NCBI RefSeq assembly: GCF_002797935.1
Contig: NZ_PGER01000001.1
Location: 2,976,001 to 3,040,000, forward strand
Reading direction: 5' to 3'
Length of the DNA stretch: 64,000 bases
Source of the DNA: Flavobacterium sp. 1
Lineage (GTDB): Bacteria > Bacteroidota > Bacteroidia > Flavobacteriales > Flavobacteriaceae
Shown: positions 19,059-27,433 of the stretch, piece by piece
Position numbering within the stretch: position 1 is the first letter of the stretch
Layout of the letters: every line of letters begins with the position of its first letter
Notes under the pieces: model-generated
Database searches by the model: none
What the model saw: the letters and a program-made list of their open reading frames with translations, nothing else
Told to the model about the DNA's origin: nothing
Made by a program: the position numbers and the translations under genes

Positions 19059-19301
19059 TTATTTTATCCCAATGATCAAAATCACAAACAATCCTAAAGT
19101 TATTATTAAACTGATTTTCCAGAGCGAATGAGCTTTTTTTAATTCCATAAATTGAAAAGCAACCAAAAGGAATTTAAAAGCGGCCAAGGTCATTATCAAT
19201 GCAGCTCCAATTTTACTAAATACAGAAAAACCAGCAATACAAGATGTTGTTAAAGTGAGAATTAACAACAATACATAAATTAAAATTAGTGATTTTTTCA
19301 T
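19059..19301 (-). CDS. NorF-like / cytochrome oxidase subunit IV-family small membrane protein
   Basis: An 80-residue protein with three hydrophobic helices and the AAFKFLLVAFQFMELKKAH signature of bacterial cytochrome oxidase subunit IV. NorF of denitrifiers belongs to this fold and assists nitric oxide reductase activity. It directly follows norE (19 nt) and closes the nor cluster, so NorF is the most likely role. The open frame begins at a TTG (19307); the ATG at 19301 is preferred. Confidence 0.75.
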   Translation of the reverse strand: MKKSLILIYVLLLILTLTTSCIAGFSVFSKIGAALIMTLAAFKFLLVAFQFMELKKAHSLWKISLIITLGLFVILIIGIK

Positions 19302-19320
19302 TATCAATAGACATATATTA

Positions 19321-19902
19321 TTAAAAAAACAAATAAAGTATAGGAAACAAAAGCAGCCAAATTAAATCGCACATGTGCCAAAAGGCTGCACAGGCTTCAA
19401 CGTCTTCAACGGCGGTATCTGAGTCTTTCTTTTTCATGCCGTAATTTGTCCAGCCCAAGATAACCAACCCCATAATCACATGAATGACATGGAATCCTGT
19501 TAACAGCCAATAAAAAGTATAAAACATATTGGTATCCAATGAAATGCCACTTTCTATTTTGTGGTAATATTCTACGCTTTTGAGTACCAAGAATAAAAAA
19601 CCGCCCAGCATAGCCAACTTAAAAAATACCGATGATTTCTGAATATTATTCTCTTTAAATTGATGAACAGCATTGGCCATAAAAAAACCGCTTGTCAATA
19701 AGAAAACAGTATTTACAGCACCAAAAACAGCATTCAACTGCATACGCGATTCGTGAAAAACAGTTGCGTTTTCACTTCCATAATACACAAAAGCCAGCAA
19801 TGCCATTCCGAAAGTGATGAGTTCGAGAAAAATGATAATCCACATCAGGATGCCTCCCGGCGGATAATAGATGTTTTTGTAATTTATTTTTAAAGTTTCC
19901 AT
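19321..19902 (-). CDS. norE: NorE-like cytochrome c oxidase subunit III homologue
   Basis: A 193-residue membrane protein with five helices typical of the haem-copper oxidase subunit III family. Key elements: FLELITFGMALLAF in the first helix, VNTVFLLTSGFFM in the second, TGFHVIHVIMGL in the fourth and AAFWHMCDLIWLLLF at the C-terminus. No aa3 or cbb3 oxidase subunit I gene is nearby, whereas norCBQD is, so it is assigned as NorE, an accessory to NO reductase. It precedes the NorF-like gene. Confidence 0.85.
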   Translation of the reverse strand: METLKINYKNIYYPPGGILMWIIIFLELITFGMALLAFVYYGSENATVFHESRMQLNAVFGAVNTVFLLTSGFFMANAVHQFKENNIQKSSVFFKLAMLGGFLFLVLKSVEYYHKIESGISLDTNMFYTFYWLLTGFHVIHVIMGLVILGWTNYGMKKKDSDTAVEDVEACAAFWHMCDLIWLLLFPILYLFF

Positions 19903-20003
19903 AAAGATTTTTGATTTTTGATTAACGATTTTTGATTTTTGATTTTAGATTGAAGATTACTATTGCTGATTTTTCGATTAGCTGAACTCAATTATTGTTT
20001 TTT

Positions 20004-20105
20004 GGAGCAGAAATATTTAGCTTTTCAATTGGCATGTGTCCCGCTTTCCGCTACAATCTTGTGAGCCGAGCCCCGGCTCACAAGGATTTCCACTTCTATC
20101 GGTGC
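20004..20105 (-). repeat. Family-2 structured repeat, copy 2
   Basis: Reverse-oriented copy of the element at 9915-10013 with a different perfect hairpin (CTTGTGAGCC/GGCTCACAAG). It lies in the 311-bp gap between the DUF438/PAS gene and norE. The rest of that gap is the GATTTTTGATT word repeat (19905-19960) and AT-rich DNA with no gene. Confidence 0.65.
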
Positions 20106-20213
20106 TAAAGAGAGATATTTTGCTTTTTTGCAATTTATATTCAGTTTTTAACCTCTATAATACTTCACATGTTCGCTGTCGTTCGGTTAGTAAATCTAAA
20201 ATCAGAAATCTTT

Positions 20214-21179
20214 TTATTCCCAATCCAACAGCCTTTTTTCGCCTTCAATTTTTTTGATATCGGTTATATCCTGTGACATTTCAATCACGCCTTTATAGTT
20301 TTTATTGGCATCCCTCACTGCAAAATAGCGGATGTAAATCAGGCGCTCTTTGTAGTTTATCCAAAAAGATGATTCGTTTTGAGTTCCTTTTCTGAATTCA
20401 TCCAAGATTTTCAGAACTGTTCCAACACTTTTTGGAGGGTGGCAAAACTTCACTTCACGGCCAATGATTCCGGCACTTCTGGGAAACACACGCTCCTCGC
20501 CTCTGTTGTAAAAAATCACTCTGTCATTTTCGTCCACATAAGTCAAGTCTAACGGCATCGTTCTAAAAAGCAGATTAACCTGCTCCACGGTCATATATCC
20601 CTCATCAAAATGTGAGGTGTTTTCTAATGAAAAAGGCAATTCCCTAACGGTAAAATCTTCGCTTGGATGCACATATTCCACTTTGGGGAAAGGCGGTGGA
20701 GTTTGCTGTAACATCCAGCCAATTTCTTCTTCGCCTTTGCGCATTTCAATCCAATCACTTTCGGTAAGAATGTCTAATGCATTTGGGAACAGAACGTTTT
20801 CTTCAACTCCCATCAGTCTATAAATTCCGTCCACCAAAAAAGGCGTGTTGCTTCCTACTCTTTCAGGATTATCCGTTTTGAGATAATACTGAATCAAACG
20901 GAACTGTTCTCGCAAATTATCATGAAACGACCACATTCCCTGCGATGGTCCAACCCAGCCTTTTTTCTCCAAAAAAGGAAAAAGCTGATTTTCTTTGCGG
21001 GCAAACCGTTTTTCTATGGTAAACAACTGATTGAATATATTGGTATATTTTGCTAAATCAATCAACGGGTTAACGTTTGTAATCTCTTGCAAAAGAGACA
21101 CTATTAATTCTTTTTCCTGAAAGTAATTCCAAACTGGATGACCTTCTGGCAATACTGGTGTGTGAACTGTTTCTGTCAT
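20214..21179 (-). CDS. DUF438/hemerythrin-like plus PAS domain protein
   Basis: A 321-residue soluble protein. The N-terminal half (about 1-165) matches the DUF438/hemerythrin-like region: GHPVWNYFQEKELI, RKENQLFPFLEKKG, MWSFHD, EENVLFPNAL and TESDWIEMRKGEEEIGW, rich in His/Glu that could bind a di-iron site. The C-terminal part (about 195-315) is a PAS domain (PLDLTYVDENDRVIFYN ... REVKFCHPP). It sits in the nor cluster after norD. Relatives are found with NO and anaerobic metabolism genes. A di-iron/haem NO or O2 sensor, or an NO-handling protein, is plausible; there is no output domain. Confidence 0.8.
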   Translation of the reverse strand: MTETVHTPVLPEGHPVWNYFQEKELIVSLLQEITNVNPLIDLAKYTNIFNQLFTIEKRFARKENQLFPFLEKKGWVGPSQGMWSFHDNLREQFRLIQYYLKTDNPERVGSNTPFLVDGIYRLMGVEENVLFPNALDILTESDWIEMRKGEEEIGWMLQQTPPPFPKVEYVHPSEDFTVRELPFSLENTSHFDEGYMTVEQVNLLFRTMPLDLTYVDENDRVIFYNRGEERVFPRSAGIIGREVKFCHPPKSVGTVLKILDEFRKGTQNESSFWINYKERLIYIRYFAVRDANKNYKGVIEMSQDITDIKKIEGEKRLLDWE

Positions 21180-21326
21180 TTTAATTAAATTTTATTTTTC
21201 ACCATTCCCTTTTTCTAAAAGTTTTTTAAACCATTAAGAGATTTGGAAACGTTTCAAATCATCCAACTTATGCCTTAATCTTTCTTAATTCCTTAATGGC
21301 TCAATAAAAAAATGGTTCTTGTATTC

Positions 21327-23102
21327 TTATTTTTGGTGTTTTATCTTTTCGTATAATTTCACTAACGACTGCAGTAGCTCAACGGGAGTCGTCAAAATCT
21401 GATAGTGGTTTTGCCCAAACATTTGTGGCAGATAATATTTAGCTTCGGCTTCAATGGCCAATGCGTACGAGTTAATATTTTTTGAATTGAGTTCGCGAAG
21501 AGCTTGCTTCACGTCATTGACTCCATATTTTCCTTCGTATTTATCGTAATCATTGGGCTTTCCGTCAGAAATCAGGATTACCCATTTGTTTTTCGTGCTT
21601 CGTTTGTCGAGACGAACTCCTGCGTGCCGCAATGCTGCGCCTATTCGGGTGTAGCCGCTTGGTTCTACTGCTCCCACTTTGTGTTTGGCAATATTCCAGC
21701 TTTCGTCAAAATCTTTGATGGTCAGGTAAGTTGAGTAATTTCTGGTTTTGGAATAAAAGCTGTCAATAGAAAAATCAATATTGAATTCGTTTAAGATTTC
21801 ACCAAACAAAATCGAAACCTCTTTCTCCACATCGATCACTCTATTTCCGGCAGCGTAACCATCACTCGAAAGACTGATGTCAAGCAGAATCAGAATCGAC
21901 AAATCCTTTTCCTTTTTTCGATTCGAAATATAAATTTTATCCGAAGGCGTTCTTCGGGAATGCACATCGACATACAAATCGGTGATGGCGTCAATATCAA
22001 ATTCGTCTCCTTGTGTTTGTCTTTTTTGCTGTTGCATTTTATTATTGACATTCGTCAGCATTTTGCGCAAGCCCATCAAAGTGGAAGAATTCTTTAGTAT
22101 CGTTTTTTTGTAATAATCGCTATCAATTTTTAACTGTGACTTTGGATATACTTTGCAAAAATTTTCTTTGTAACAGTTTTTACTAAAATCCCATTCATCA
22201 TAACTGTGATGAAAACCTTTGTCATCAACAGACGCACTTTCGGAAATCGTGGTGTTTTCCATAAAATCCGCTTGATATACGGAATGTGAAGTGTCATCAA
22301 CGCGAACGGTGTATTTCATATTCAGTTCTTCCAACGCATCCTGATGATCTTCGAGTTCATCCGAACCATCAAAATCACGCCAATTTCCGTTGAATTCTTC
22401 GGCGGTTTCTACCTTTTCAAAATTATGCAGCATCACATAATCCTCCTGCTGTTTTTTATCGAGTTCCACTGTAATAACTTCCTCAACCGCTTTCGCCTTA
22501 AGCGTGGTTAAAGGCTGCATCTCATTAGTCTTTTTCGTCTTATCTGAAAAATTTTGAAGTTCATTTTCACTTTCGATTATCACTTCGTTTTTCATCCATT
22601 TGCCAAACAGCCAAGAAAAATCAGGCACGTTTTTAGCATCTGATTTTTGGGCAAAATGATTTTTGGCAGATGCTAAAAACTGTCTATCGATTGAAAATTC
22701 TTCAAACAAAACCGAAAGAATTTCTTTGGAGGTTTCCAATGCTTTTTGCTGTGAAAGGGATAATTCCGGCTCAGCCTCTTTAGCTGTCCAATTGTAATTC
22801 AATCGCTGTTGTACGCTTAGATACAAAATCCTAAAATGATAAAAAGTAAGATTCTCTTCCAGCGTAGAGAATTCGGCAAACGAAATCGGAAGGAAAAAAT
22901 TATTGTTTTTGTATCCTCCTTCTCTTTCGGCAGGAAATATTTCGATTGGATTTCCTGTCAAAGCGCGCGCCATAATAGTCAAGCGGGGTTTTATCCCGGC
23001 AAGTGTAACCGTTCTCGCTTCCACTTCGGGGTTCGTTCTTTTTCTGTTTTTTAAATGTTTGAAAAATTTCCCAACTAAATATTCATCTATCTCGAAACCC
23101 AT
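21327..23102 (-). CDS. norD: NorD-like von Willebrand factor A protein
   Basis: A 591-residue protein needed in other denitrifiers for assembly of NO reductase together with the MoxR-type ATPase NorQ. The N-terminal half is helical and charged. The C-terminal VWA domain (last ~200 residues) has an intact MIDAS: DISLS, the threonine in GYTRIG and the aspartate in ISDGKPND. The open frame continues 15 codons upstream into a CCCCTAACCCC-type repeat; the ATG at 23102 (MGFEIDEYLVG) is the natural start. It lies downstream of norQ, separated by ~180 bp of repeat-containing DNA. Confidence 0.92.
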   Translation of the reverse strand: MGFEIDEYLVGKFFKHLKNRKRTNPEVEARTVTLAGIKPRLTIMARALTGNPIEIFPAEREGGYKNNNFFLPISFAEFSTLEENLTFYHFRILYLSVQQRLNYNWTAKEAEPELSLSQQKALETSKEILSVLFEEFSIDRQFLASAKNHFAQKSDAKNVPDFSWLFGKWMKNEVIIESENELQNFSDKTKKTNEMQPLTTLKAKAVEEVITVELDKKQQEDYVMLHNFEKVETAEEFNGNWRDFDGSDELEDHQDALEELNMKYTVRVDDTSHSVYQADFMENTTISESASVDDKGFHHSYDEWDFSKNCYKENFCKVYPKSQLKIDSDYYKKTILKNSSTLMGLRKMLTNVNNKMQQQKRQTQGDEFDIDAITDLYVDVHSRRTPSDKIYISNRKKEKDLSILILLDISLSSDGYAAGNRVIDVEKEVSILFGEILNEFNIDFSIDSFYSKTRNYSTYLTIKDFDESWNIAKHKVGAVEPSGYTRIGAALRHAGVRLDKRSTKNKWVILISDGKPNDYDKYEGKYGVNDVKQALRELNSKNINSYALAIEAEAKYYLPQMFGQNHYQILTTPVELLQSLVKLYEKIKHQK

Positions 23103-23109
23103 AATAAGC

Positions 23110-23282
23110 CCCCTAACCCCGAAGGGGGAACTCCTATTAGGGGTCAATAGGAATTTACATTACTTAAAACTTTATCAATTCAACTAATCTATACAAGAAT
23201 TTATTTCCTTAATTGGATTAAAAGGGCATGGATTGATTTTAATTTGTCGCTCTCTTAATTCCCCCTTCGGGGGTTAGGGGGC
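23110..23282. repeat. Paired CCCCTAACCCC/GGGGTTAGGGG repeats
   Basis: Two oppositely oriented copies of a G/C-rich word (CCCCCTAACCCCGAAGGGGG near 23108-23127 and its counterpart near 23258-23279) flank the norQ-norD spacer. The pair could fold the transcript into a long hairpin between the two cistrons. It resembles the GAGAGGGAGCC words at 10040-10060 and inside moaE. Confidence 0.55.
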
Positions 23283-24074
23283 TTATATCATCAAATTGCA
23301 CAAATCTTTCAATGCTTCCAATGTCTGCAGATCATCTGTCAATGGTTCTACGACGGCAACGTGAACAGCCAAACGTTTTGGCAATCCGCTGTGGATAATT
23401 TTTGCTGCGTCAACGAGAAGTCTTGTCGAAACCGTTTCGGTCAATCCTAATTCGGTTAAATTTCTAATTTTGTTACCGATGGCAACTAGTTTTTTGGCTG
23501 TATCGCTGTCAATATTGGTTTCATTGACCAAAATTTCAGTTTCAATTTTTGGCTCAGGATAATCAAACGAAACGGCAATAAACCGTTGACGAGTGGAAGG
23601 TTTCAGTTCTTTAAATCCTCTTTGATACCCGGGATTAAAAGAGGCTACCAGCATAAAATCATCGTGTGCTTTAATTGTTTCTCCCAATTTGTCTATAAAC
23701 AGTACGCGCCGGTGATCTGTCAGGGAGTGGATTGCCACAATCACATCGGGTCGGGCTTCAGCAACCTCATCCAAGTAGATAATCGCACCTTCTTTTACGG
23801 CAGTGGTCAAAGGACCGTCCAGCCAAACCGTCTCTGCACCTTTGATGATAAATCTGCCAATCAAATCGGTTGAGGAAGTTTCTTCGTGACAGCTGATGGT
23901 TATGAGTTTTTTATCCAATTGATGAGCCATATACTCAACAAAACGGGACTTTCCAGTTCCGGTAGGGCCTTTTAGCAAAAAAGGAATTTTGTTTTTATAG
24001 GAATGTTCAAAGACTTCGGCTTCTTTGCCGACAGTGTGGTAATATGGTGCGGGTATTAAAGTATCTACTAACAT
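23283..24074 (-). CDS. norQ: NorQ/CbbQ-type MoxR AAA+ ATPase
   Basis: A 263-residue MoxR-family ATPase of the NirQ/NorQ/CbbQ type, which works with NorD to activate NO reductase. Walker A is GPTGTGKS (36-43), Walker B is GAIIYLDEVAEARPD, sensor 1 is LVASFNPGYQRGFKEL and the arginine-finger region is STRQRF. The C-terminal helical part has the CbbQ_C character. It sits between norB and norD, as in classical nor operons. Confidence 0.95.
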   Translation of the reverse strand: MLVDTLIPAPYYHTVGKEAEVFEHSYKNKIPFLLKGPTGTGKSRFVEYMAHQLDKKLITISCHEETSSTDLIGRFIIKGAETVWLDGPLTTAVKEGAIIYLDEVAEARPDVIVAIHSLTDHRRVLFIDKLGETIKAHDDFMLVASFNPGYQRGFKELKPSTRQRFIAVSFDYPEPKIETEILVNETNIDSDTAKKLVAIGNKIRNLTELGLTETVSTRLLVDAAKIIHSGLPKRLAVHVAVVEPLTDDLQTLEALKDLCNLMI

Positions 24075-24194
24075 ATTTTTTAATTTTTATAAAAAAAACC
24101 GAAACGTAAAACAATCGTTTTTATGGAAATGGAAATTCAAAAACTTTTATCTAAACGTTCCGGCTGAAAAAAAGGGCAGGTTAGTTCTTTTTTA

Positions 24195-24300
24195 TTCCTG
24201 CAAGGTCTTTTTTGGATCTTACAGGTATCTTATATTCGGCAATCATACCTACAAGGTTTGAAAAAAAACTTGCAGGACAACAAATTATTTGACAAGAAGA
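24195..24300. repeat. CCTGCAAGGT-type hairpin repeat
   Basis: Short words CCTGCAAGGTC, ATCTTACAGGTAT, ACCTACAAGGTTT and AACTTGCAGG form nested imperfect hairpins. The sequence is related in design to the CCTAACAGGT hairpins at 49361-49454. It lies in the 384-bp norB-norQ spacer beside repeat copy B. Confidence 0.5.
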
Positions 24301-24325
24301 AAAAAATCTTGAAATGTGTGAAGCC

Positions 24326-24443
24326 GCGTGAGGGATAGAACAAGGCGCCATAGCGCTCGTGATAGCCCGACCGCGTTGAGGAAAGGGGGCGAATAACCAG
24401 TCTCGAAAACTGCCCCCTTTTCTCAATGGGGTCACGCCCAAAT
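24326..24443 (+). repeat. Family-1 intergenic repeat, copy B
   Basis: GCGTGAGGGATAG ... CGTGATAGCCCGACC ... internal GGGGGC/GCCCCC hairpin ... GGGGTCACGCCCAAATTT. It lies between norB and norQ, inside what otherwise looks like one transcription unit. An 86-codon reading frame crossing it is not a gene. Confidence 0.8.
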
Positions 24444-24458
24444 TTGTACTGAATACAT

Positions 24459-25793
24459 TTATTTTATTTCCAAAGCTTCATCCGTTGGACGGCCATATTT
24501 AAAGAAATCAAATATAAACAGACCTATTCCTGTGGCGAACATCGTGGCGCAAATCAGTAATACTACAAAGTGAATGCTGATTTCGTTTTGCACGACCATA
24601 AATTCCATTTTCATTTTTCGTTCCAAATACACCTGCACGACTCCCGCAACTCCAAAGGCAACAGTCATTCCCAACATTCCAATATTCGATAGCCAGAAAG
24701 CAGCCATTCCTGTGGCGCTTTGGTATCTTTTTCGTCCTGTTAAATTCGGTAATGCGTAACTTATTATTGCCAAAACAATCATCGCATAAGCACCCCAGAA
24801 TGCATAGTGTCCGTGCATAGCCGTAACCAAAGTTCCGTGGGTATAAAGATTAGTTTGTGGTAAAGTGTGTGCAAAACCTAGTAATCCAGCTCCAACGAAT
24901 GACACTATAGAAGAACCGATTGTCCAGAATAAAGCGATTTTATTAGGATGGCTTTTTTCGCCTTTGCGGTACATGTTCACTGCAAACAAAGCCATTGCCA
25001 AGAAAGCTAAAGGTTCCAAAGCAGAGAAAATACCACCTACGATTAACCAAATTTTGTTTACTCCTATGTAATAATAGTGGTGTCCTGTTCCCAAAACTCC
25101 CGAAAGGAATGTTAGTCCAACAATTACATACAGCCATTTTTCGATCACTTCTCTGTCGACACCAGTCAATTTGATTAATAAATACGAAAGAATACCTCCC
25201 ATAATTAATTCCCAAACACCTTCAACCCACAAGTGAACTACCCACCAACGGAAGAATGAATCCATTACCTGGCTGTCAAACCAAATCATTCCCGGCAGAT
25301 ACAATAAGGCGGCAAACAATAATCCCATTGACAATACCAATGCGGTTGTAGTTCTTCGTTTTCCTTTGAAAAGCGTTCCTAAAATCAATCCTAAAAAAAG
25401 CAATACATTAATAACTACCAGAAAATCCAATTCTCTCGGAATCTCAAGAAACTTTCTTCCTTCCCAATGGTTCAGGTGAAAACCGACGATAGCCACTACA
25501 CCAACTACAGCAAGTGAAATTAATTGTACATAAGCCCATTTTACGCTTATCAGTTCGCGTTGTGCTTCTTCGGGAATGATGTAATAAGCTGCTCCCATAA
25601 ATCCGGTCAATAACCAGACAACCAATAAATTGGTATGTACCGCTCGGGCAACATTAAACGGAATAACGTCGTGCAAGCCCTGTATTCCTATTCGGTCAAA
25701 GCCCATGATAAAACCATAGACAATCTGCAGTGAGAACAGCAGCATACACAGTGCAAAAAACCAGTAGGCTACTTTTTGTGATTTATATTTCAT
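24459..25793 (-). CDS. norB: Nitric oxide reductase subunit B (cNOR)
   Basis: A 444-residue, twelve-helix catalytic subunit reducing 2 NO to N2O. Haem and FeB ligands align with cNOR: H53 and H329 (haem b), H327 (haem b3), H187, H238 and H239 (FeB). The conserved glutamate in HLWVEGVWE (E191) is present. The short length and lack of a fused N-terminal quinol-oxidase extension mark it as the cytochrome-c-dependent type, in line with norC 15 bp upstream. Confidence 0.97.
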   Translation of the reverse strand: MKYKSQKVAYWFFALCMLLFSLQIVYGFIMGFDRIGIQGLHDVIPFNVARAVHTNLLVVWLLTGFMGAAYYIIPEEAQRELISVKWAYVQLISLAVVGVVAIVGFHLNHWEGRKFLEIPRELDFLVVINVLLFLGLILGTLFKGKRRTTTALVLSMGLLFAALLYLPGMIWFDSQVMDSFFRWWVVHLWVEGVWELIMGGILSYLLIKLTGVDREVIEKWLYVIVGLTFLSGVLGTGHHYYYIGVNKIWLIVGGIFSALEPLAFLAMALFAVNMYRKGEKSHPNKIALFWTIGSSIVSFVGAGLLGFAHTLPQTNLYTHGTLVTAMHGHYAFWGAYAMIVLAIISYALPNLTGRKRYQSATGMAAFWLSNIGMLGMTVAFGVAGVVQVYLERKMKMEFMVVQNEISIHFVVLLICATMFATGIGLFIFDFFKYGRPTDEALEIK

Positions 25794-25808
25794 ATTTAAA
25801 AAATTTAA

Positions 25809-26240
25809 TTATTTTTCTTTAGCTAAAGGCGAAACGATGCGGTCAAACCCGTTCAGATCGATTTTTCCGATCCATTTGAAGTAGGCCACCACTGCATCAG
25901 CATCTTTTTCACTCATATTATAGACAACCATTTTTCGTCCATTTGGTGCCCAAGGTATTGGTGACATCAATACAGCCTTGACATAGCCTTCTCCTCTGCG
26001 GTCGATAACTTTGGTCAATTCCGGAGCATAATAGCCTCCTTCTCCCAAAATGGTATGACAACCCATGCAGTTGTTGTGTTCCCAAATTTCTTTTCCTCTC
26101 ACTACCTGTTTGTCAATAGCCTTGTAGTTGGTTTGATCATTTCTGGGCATGAACGAATAAATAGTCAATCCTATAAAGATTAAAAAGGTGACCAATGTTC
26201 CTCCCAGAAAAAATGCTCGTGCTTGTGATTTTGAAAGCAT
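25809..26240 (-). CDS. norC: Nitric oxide reductase subunit C (cytochrome c)
   Basis: A 143-residue membrane-anchored monohaem cytochrome c. One N-terminal helix (about 10-30) is followed by the haem motif CMGCH (C58, C61, H62), GEGGYYAPELTKV typical of NorC, and candidate axial methionines at 104/109. It passes electrons to NorB. The open frame extends 38 codons upstream through the operator region, but ATG 26240 (MLSKSQARAF) is the correct start by homology. It is the first gene of the nor cluster. Two copies of the dyad operator lie 43-96 bp upstream. Confidence 0.95.
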   Translation of the reverse strand: MLSKSQARAFFLGGTLVTFLIFIGLTIYSFMPRNDQTNYKAIDKQVVRGKEIWEHNNCMGCHTILGEGGYYAPELTKVIDRRGEGYVKAVLMSPIPWAPNGRKMVVYNMSEKDADAVVAYFKWIGKIDLNGFDRIVSPLAKEK

Positions 26241-26282
26241 AATAATCTGTTTTTTGTTAGTTAATAAATTCCTTTTTATATA

Positions 26283-26300
26283 AAAGATAAAAATGTCTTT
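26283..26300 (-). promoter_or_regulatory. Dyad operator, norC-proximal copy
   Basis: AAAGATA-AAAA-TGTCTTT on the plus strand; centre about 51 bp upstream of the norC ATG. Same architecture as the nirK, ric and narK sites. Confidence 0.7.
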
Positions 26301-26310
26301 TATTTGAATG

Positions 26311-26318
26311 CAAATATA
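26311..26318 (-). promoter_or_regulatory. Candidate -7 element for norC
   Basis: TATATTTG on the minus strand fits TAnnTTTG and lies between the two dyads. If used, transcription would start near 26304, upstream of the proximal dyad. No -33 TTTG was found. Confidence 0.4.
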
Positions 26319-26336
26319 AAAGATATTTTTATCTTT
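26319..26336 (-). promoter_or_regulatory. Dyad operator, norC-distal copy
   Basis: AAAGATA-TTTT-TATCTTT, a nearly perfect palindrome, 36 bp centre-to-centre from the proximal copy. The 26241-26672 gap between norC and ric holds these sites, the ric promoter and otherwise AT-rich DNA. Confidence 0.7.
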
Positions 26337-26598
26337 TATTATAACATTTGTCATTTATTTTTAAAAATTATATTTATTTATTTTTCTTCATACGATATAA
26401 AAAACAAATTCTTAAAGTTGTCAGTCAGATAAGTTTTCAACAGCAGAATGTTCTTAAGTCATGTCCGAAATATGATTTTTGTCATGTTCCTATTTTCTAA
26501 ATAATCGTAAAATTACAAAGACAAAAAAAGATGACCCCAAAATCTCATTCATTTCTTATTCAAACATTTACACAAATAAAAAAATAATATATTTAATT

Positions 26599-26616
26599 AA
26601 GGATAAGTTTGTCTTT
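26599..26616 (+). promoter_or_regulatory. Dyad operator upstream of ric
   Basis: AAGGATA-AGTT-TGTCTTT. The right half-site contains the TTTG of the -33 promoter element (26608-26611), so the bound regulator would contact or compete with sigma factor. Confidence 0.72.
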
Positions 26617-26639
26617 TATTAAAATAGTGCCTATTTTTG
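26608..26639 (+). promoter_or_regulatory. ric promoter
   Basis: TTTG (26608-26611), 20 nt, TATTTTTG (26632-26639): full Bacteroidota consensus. Predicted start near 26646, giving a leader of about 27 nt. Confidence 0.75.
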
Positions 26640-26672
26640 TACTCTAAATTTTAATTATAAAAAAACAACATT

Positions 26673-27404
26673 ATGGAAACTTTAGAGAGAATTACAATAG
26701 GTGAATACGTAGCAAAAGACTTTAGAACAGCAGCTTTATTTTCAAAATACGGCATCGATTTTTGCTGCAACGGCAATAGAAGCATTGAAGAAGCATGCGA
26801 GAAAAAAGCAGTAAATCCTGATGATTTATTAAAAGAAATCGAGACAGTTTTATCTTCAAAAAGTGATTCCGGAATTGATTACAATGCTTGGCCAATTGAT
26901 TTATTAGCCGATTATATTGAGAAAACACATCACCGTTATGTTTCCGAAAAAACACCTGTTCTACTTCAATTTTTAGATAAGTTAAGCCGAGTACACGGAG
27001 CTAATCATCCAGAGTTATTAGAAATAAATGAACTCTTTAAAGGATGCGCGGGAGAATTAGCGCAACACATGAAAAAAGAAGAGCTGATTTTGTTTCCTTT
27101 TATCAAAAAAATGGTTCATGCTGCTATTTCAGATCAATTGATTGAACAGCCTCATTTTGGAACAGTAGAAAATCCAATTGCAATGATGATGCACGAACAC
27201 GATGCCGAAGGAGAACGTTTCAGAAAAATAGCCACATTAAGCAACAATTATACACCTCCTTCAGATGCATGCAATACTTATAAAGTAACATTTGCAATGC
27301 TGCAGGAATTTGAAGAGGATTTACACAAACACATCCATTTGGAAAATAATATTTTATTCCCAAAAGCAGCTAAACTCGAAAAAGAATTTTCGGCACAATC
27401 ATAA
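26673..27404 (+). CDS. ric: Iron-sulfur cluster repair di-iron protein Ric (ScdA)
   Basis: A 243-residue RIC protein that repairs Fe-S clusters damaged by NO or oxidants. The N-terminal ScdA domain has the conserved ALFSKYGIDFCCNG (about 20-33). The C-terminal hemerythrin-like domain has the iron-ligand histidines and glutamates in THHRYV, HGANH, HMKKEELILFP, MMHEHDAEG and HIHLENNILFP. It is divergent from the nor cluster and followed 29 nt later by nrdD. The upstream dyad links it to the NO response. Confidence 0.96.
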   Translation: METLERITIGEYVAKDFRTAALFSKYGIDFCCNGNRSIEEACEKKAVNPDDLLKEIETVLSSKSDSGIDYNAWPIDLLADYIEKTHHRYVSEKTPVLLQFLDKLSRVHGANHPELLEINELFKGCAGELAQHMKKEELILFPFIKKMVHAAISDQLIEQPHFGTVENPIAMMMHEHDAEGERFRKIATLSNNYTPPSDACNTYKVTFAMLQEFEEDLHKHIHLENNILFPKAAKLEKEFSAQS

Positions 27405-27433
27405 ACTATGTCAAACACTAAAAATCAACAACT

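Noticed and set aside
20036..20257. 73-codon open frame on the plus strand
   Set aside because: Made of the family-2 repeat and the antisense end of the DUF438/PAS gene.
24181..24441. 86-codon open frame on the minus strand
   Set aside because: It consists of repeat DNA (CCTGCAAGGT hairpins and family-1 copy B) between norB and norQ.
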